A stretch of 64,000 bases of DNA from Ruegeria meonggei (GTDB lineage: Bacteria > Pseudomonadota > Alphaproteobacteria > Rhodobacterales > Rhodobacteraceae), in the NCBI RefSeq assembly GCF_900172215.1, contig NZ_FWFP01000008.1, positions 1 to 64,000 on the forward strand, written 5' to 3'. Position numbers and translations under genes: made by a program. Positions 61,617-64,000 of this stretch are shown here, piece by piece; positions within the stretch are counted from its first letter, which is position 1, and each line of letters opens with the position of its first letter. A model generated the notes under the pieces. The model saw nothing but the letters and a program-made list of their open reading frames with translations, was not told the DNA's origin and searched no databases.

Positions 61617-62375
61617 ATGGCAAAACCGCTTATGGCCAAGGCGACAGCCGTATGGCTGGTGGACAACACCACGATCAGCTTCAAGCAGATCGCGGACTTC
61701 GTGGGGATGCACGAGTTGGAAGTGCAGGGCATCGCAGATGGCGATGTGGCCGCTGGCGTCAAAGGGTTCGACCCGATCGCCAACAACCAGCTGACCCAGG
61801 ACGAAATCGACACTGCTCAGAACAACCCACTGTACAAGCTAAAGCTCAAGTTCAACCCGGCCGCCTCGGGCGAGGAAAAGCGCCGCGGCCCGCGGTACAC
61901 GCCACTGTCCAAGCGTCAGGACCGTCCGAACTCGATCCTGTGGCTGGTCAAGTTCCACCCCGAACTCAGCGACGGTCAGATTGCCAAGCTGGTCGGCACC
62001 ACCAAGCCGACCATCCAGTCGATCCGCGAGCGGACGCATTGGAACATTTCCAACATGCAGCCGATCGATCCCGTTGCCTTGGGCCTGTGTAAACAGTCCG
62101 AGCTGGACGCGATCGTACAAAAGGCCGCCGCCAAGAAAGCCGCTGAAGGTGGTGTGATGTCTGATGACGAACGCCGCAAACTGGTCTCGACCGAGCAGTC
62201 GCTGGAAATGGACGCCGCCCCCAAGATCCCGACCGCGATTGAGGGTCTGGAGACCTTCTCGCTGTCTGATGAGCCCAGCGAAGAGAAAGAAGAGCCCATC
62301 GTGGACGCCGACAGCTTCTTCAACCTGCCCAAAGGCGGAGCCGAGGATGAAGACGAAGACGAAACGCGCCCATAA
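61617..62375 (+). CDS. DUF1013 family protein, TrcR-like RNAP-associated regulator
   Basis: 252 aa from MAKPLMAKATAVWLVDNTT (AGGAGA upstream). Two helix-turn-helix-like units: TISFKQIADFVGMHELEVQG and LSDGQIAKLVGTTKPTIQSI; an acidic C-terminal tail ends EDEDEDETRP. The DUF1013 family is almost confined to alphaproteobacteria; the Caulobacter member TrcR is reported as an RNAP-associated cell-cycle regulator. Transfer of that role here is by family. Confidence 0.88.
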   Translation: MAKPLMAKATAVWLVDNTTISFKQIADFVGMHELEVQGIADGDVAAGVKGFDPIANNQLTQDEIDTAQNNPLYKLKLKFNPAASGEEKRRGPRYTPLSKRQDRPNSILWLVKFHPELSDGQIAKLVGTTKPTIQSIRERTHWNISNMQPIDPVALGLCKQSELDAIVQKAAAKKAAEGGVMSDDERRKLVSTEQSLEMDAAPKIPTAIEGLETFSLSDEPSEEKEEPIVDADSFFNLPKGGAEDEDEDETRP

Positions 62376-62427
62376 CGCTGGCATTGCCTCGGTCTGATCA
62401 GGCCGGGGCCTTTTCTATGAGACACCT

Positions 62428-62817
62428 ATGTTGAACGTTCTGTCCAAAATCTTTGGTCCGCACCGCGCCGTTTCGATCTATGCCTTTGTGAAAACCTGGG
62501 GCCTGTCCGTGGTGGGCGGCGTTGGGGTGATCGTGGTTGCGGCCGCTTTGCTGCTGCTCAACGACAGTGGCGAGCACGAGCATGACTCGTTCATGACCGT
62601 TGCGGTCCTGTCGTCGACCGCGATCAACGGTGACCTCAAGAACGGCGTCATCGCGTCGGTGCGGCTACCAGATGGTTCGGCCACATCGATCACTTCGACC
62701 GAGGCCACCGTTTCGCAAACCGTCGGCACCAGCGCCTGTATCGAAAAACGCGTTTTTGTGGAAAGTGGCGAAGCCAGGTATCGCTTCAAACTGCCGCGCC
62801 ATTGCGAAGCAAGCTAA
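62428..62817 (+). CDS. Hypothetical single-pass membrane protein
   Basis: 129 aa with one membrane helix at about residues 24-44 (WGLSVVGGVGVIVVAAALLL) followed by a short periplasmic domain with two cysteines (SACIEK, RHCEAS). No recognised family. It lies 52 bases after the DUF1013 gene on the same strand and ends at a bidirectional terminator. Confidence 0.7.
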   Translation: MLNVLSKIFGPHRAVSIYAFVKTWGLSVVGGVGVIVVAAALLLLNDSGEHEHDSFMTVAVLSSTAINGDLKNGVIASVRLPDGSATSITSTEATVSQTVGTSACIEKRVFVESGEARYRFKLPRHCEAS

Positions 62818-62822
62818 CAAGC

Positions 62823-62855
62823 AAAACCGCCCGATGGTCACACCGGGCGGTTTTT
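62823..62855. terminator. Bidirectional terminator
   Basis: AAAACCGCCCG / CGGGCGGTTTT stem with a 10-base loop; T runs on both strands. It serves the plus-strand membrane-protein gene and the convergent permease gene. Confidence 0.92.
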
Positions 62856-62858
62856 CAT

Positions 62859-63890
62859 TCAGATCATTTGAAACAGGATGCCTGAAATAATGGCACCTGT
62901 AATCCCCAGCCCCAGATAGGTCGCAAAGACCCGTGGTTTGACCAGCGACCAGACTGCCGCCATGGCCGGGATGGAACTGACGGCGCCAGCGATCATGAAG
63001 GACATCGCAGCCCCGGCGCTCATCCCTTGTTCGGTCAATCCAGCCAAAAGCGGTGGCGCGACGTACGAGTTCAGGTATGCAGGCATTCCAACCAGTGCAG
63101 CGATCACGATGGGCACAATACCTTCGCCTCCGACCACGCGGGCAATCAGATCAGCCGGGACATAGCTGACCAACAGCGCCTCAAGCACATAGGCCAGTGC
63201 CAGCCATTTCAGCAGAAACAGACCGTTCTGGGCGAATTCGGCCCGGAACCGTGTGCGGCGCTCCGGCTCTTGCCAGAACTTCCAAACAGGTTTGTCGTCC
63301 TGCTTAGGGCCACAGCCGCAGCAGCTGGCGGGCTTGTATTCGCGCAGCGGCTGCGCAAATGCGCCGCCGCGCATCAAGGCCCGCACGGTGAACCCGCCAA
63401 ACAGGCCCAAAGCCACGGCCGCAATCGCCTTGCCGATGGCAAAGGGCCAGCCCAACGCGCCCGCTGTGATCAGCAAGGTCGGCGGATCGATCAAAGGCGA
63501 GCTCAGCCAAAACGCCATTACTGCGGACAGTGGCGCGCCCAGCGCCAGCAATCCTGCGATGAACGGAATGACTTCGCAGGAACAGAATGGAGCCAACCCG
63601 CCAAACAGCGCCGCCAGCAGGATCATCCGCGTCTCGCGGCCCTCAAAGGCGCGGGCAACCATGACCTCGGCCCCGGTGGCCTTGAGGTAGGACAAAAGAA
63701 GAACGGCAAACAGGATGTACTGCCCGGTATGAGCCAATGCTTTGCCAGCAAAGATCACCACCTCGCCCCAGTTTCCGGGATCCAGAATGGCAACGGCGAC
63801 CAGCATAGCCACAATCACCGCCCAAGGTGTCTTGATCAGGTCAAGCGCGGCCTTGGCCGAAACTTTCGGGTTTTGCGTCAGATCAGCCAT
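62859..63890 (-). CDS. ArsP/DUF318-type permease
   Basis: 343 aa from MADLTQNPKVSAK. Eight to ten membrane helices; FCSCEVIPFIAGLLALGAPL carries the cysteines seen in the permease family PF03773, with another CCGCGP in the central cytoplasmic loop. The family includes ArsP organoarsenical exporters and many uncharacterised members. It overlaps the end of an ArsR-family gene by 8 bases, supporting metal(loid) control. Confidence 0.85.
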   Translation of the reverse strand: MADLTQNPKVSAKAALDLIKTPWAVIVAMLVAVAILDPGNWGEVVIFAGKALAHTGQYILFAVLLLSYLKATGAEVMVARAFEGRETRMILLAALFGGLAPFCSCEVIPFIAGLLALGAPLSAVMAFWLSSPLIDPPTLLITAGALGWPFAIGKAIAAVALGLFGGFTVRALMRGGAFAQPLREYKPASCCGCGPKQDDKPVWKFWQEPERRTRFRAEFAQNGLFLLKWLALAYVLEALLVSYVPADLIARVVGGEGIVPIVIAALVGMPAYLNSYVAPPLLAGLTEQGMSAGAAMSFMIAGAVSSIPAMAAVWSLVKPRVFATYLGLGITGAIISGILFQMI

Positions 63891-64000
63891 CGTTTGCCGC
63901 CTTTCCAACCTCATCCGCGCAACATTCGCTGAGGATGAACTCTGCCAGGGTCCGCAATTCGCCGTAACTGGCGCGATTGATTGTGCTGCGCCCGATTTTC
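63883..64000 (-). CDS. ArsR-family regulator, C-terminal end (cut by window edge)
   Basis: The last 38 codons are visible: IGRSTINRASYGELRTLAEF then ILSECCADEV. The final amphipathic helix with a Cys-Cys pair is typical of ArsR proteins encoded before arsenic transporters. The stop overlaps the permease start by 8 bases, so the two are probably co-translated and this regulator senses the permease's ligand. Confidence 0.65.
   Translation of the reverse strand, partial: KIGRSTINRASYGELRTLAEFILSECCADEVGKAANDG

Overview
The window looks like the chromosome of a marine-type alphaproteobacterium of the Rhodobacteraceae (Roseobacter group). This rests on gene order and protein character: an FnrL-type regulator beside hemN, a cbb3 oxidase locus ccoNOQP/ccoGHIS, membrane-anchored cytochrome c552 (CycM), a DUF1013/TrcR-like protein, a Hint_2-type protein and a short alphaproteobacterial SRP RNA. 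No species can be assigned from the sequence alone.

Region 1 (1-26.6 kb) is the str / rif / L11 ribosomal and RNA polymerase cluster, read on the minus strand: secE, nusG, rplK, rplA, rplJ, rplL, rpoB, rpoC, rpsL, rpsG, fusA, tuf (partial). Several junctions that are normally tight hold accessory genes here: a secreted peptidoglycan-binding protein between nusG and rplK; an APH-type kinase and a Hint-domain protein between rplA and rplJ; a gene of three tandem ~278-residue repeats between rpoB and rpoC, translationally coupled to rpoC; and a DUF3118-like glycosyltransferase, an EamA transporter, a LysR regulator and a small CutA/PII-like protein between rpoC and rpsL. Strong terminators follow rpoC, rplA and nusG.

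Region 2 (26.6-41.3 kb) is a microaerobic respiration module: ccoGHIS (accessory electron transfer and copper loading), a LysR gene, ccoNOQP (cbb3 oxidase), a tandem universal stress protein, a small GlsB-like membrane protein, fnrL and hemN. Three good FNR-type boxes lie upstream of ccoG, between ccoN and uspA, and between fnrL and hemN, so FnrL probably controls the module and itself. An EF-G paralogue with degenerate GTPase motifs follows hemN.

Region 3 (41.3-52.9 kb) has a yejABEF oligopeptide ABC importer, cycM, a prephenate dehydratase gene, a GNAT gene interrupted by an in-frame TGA, an SRPBCC protein, nudC, a cytoplasmic-looking cyclic phosphodiesterase/nucleotidase and the SRP RNA gene.

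Region 4 (52.9-64 kb) has rsgA, an alpha/beta hydrolase, a cobalamin riboswitch in front of a small four-cysteine protein, a protein phosphatase, dnaX-ybaB-recR with a palindrome cluster after dnaX, small membrane and secreted proteins, RNase T2, the TrcR-like regulator, and an ArsP-type permease with the end of an ArsR-family gene at the right edge. I see no CRISPR array, rRNA, tRNA or intact insertion sequence.
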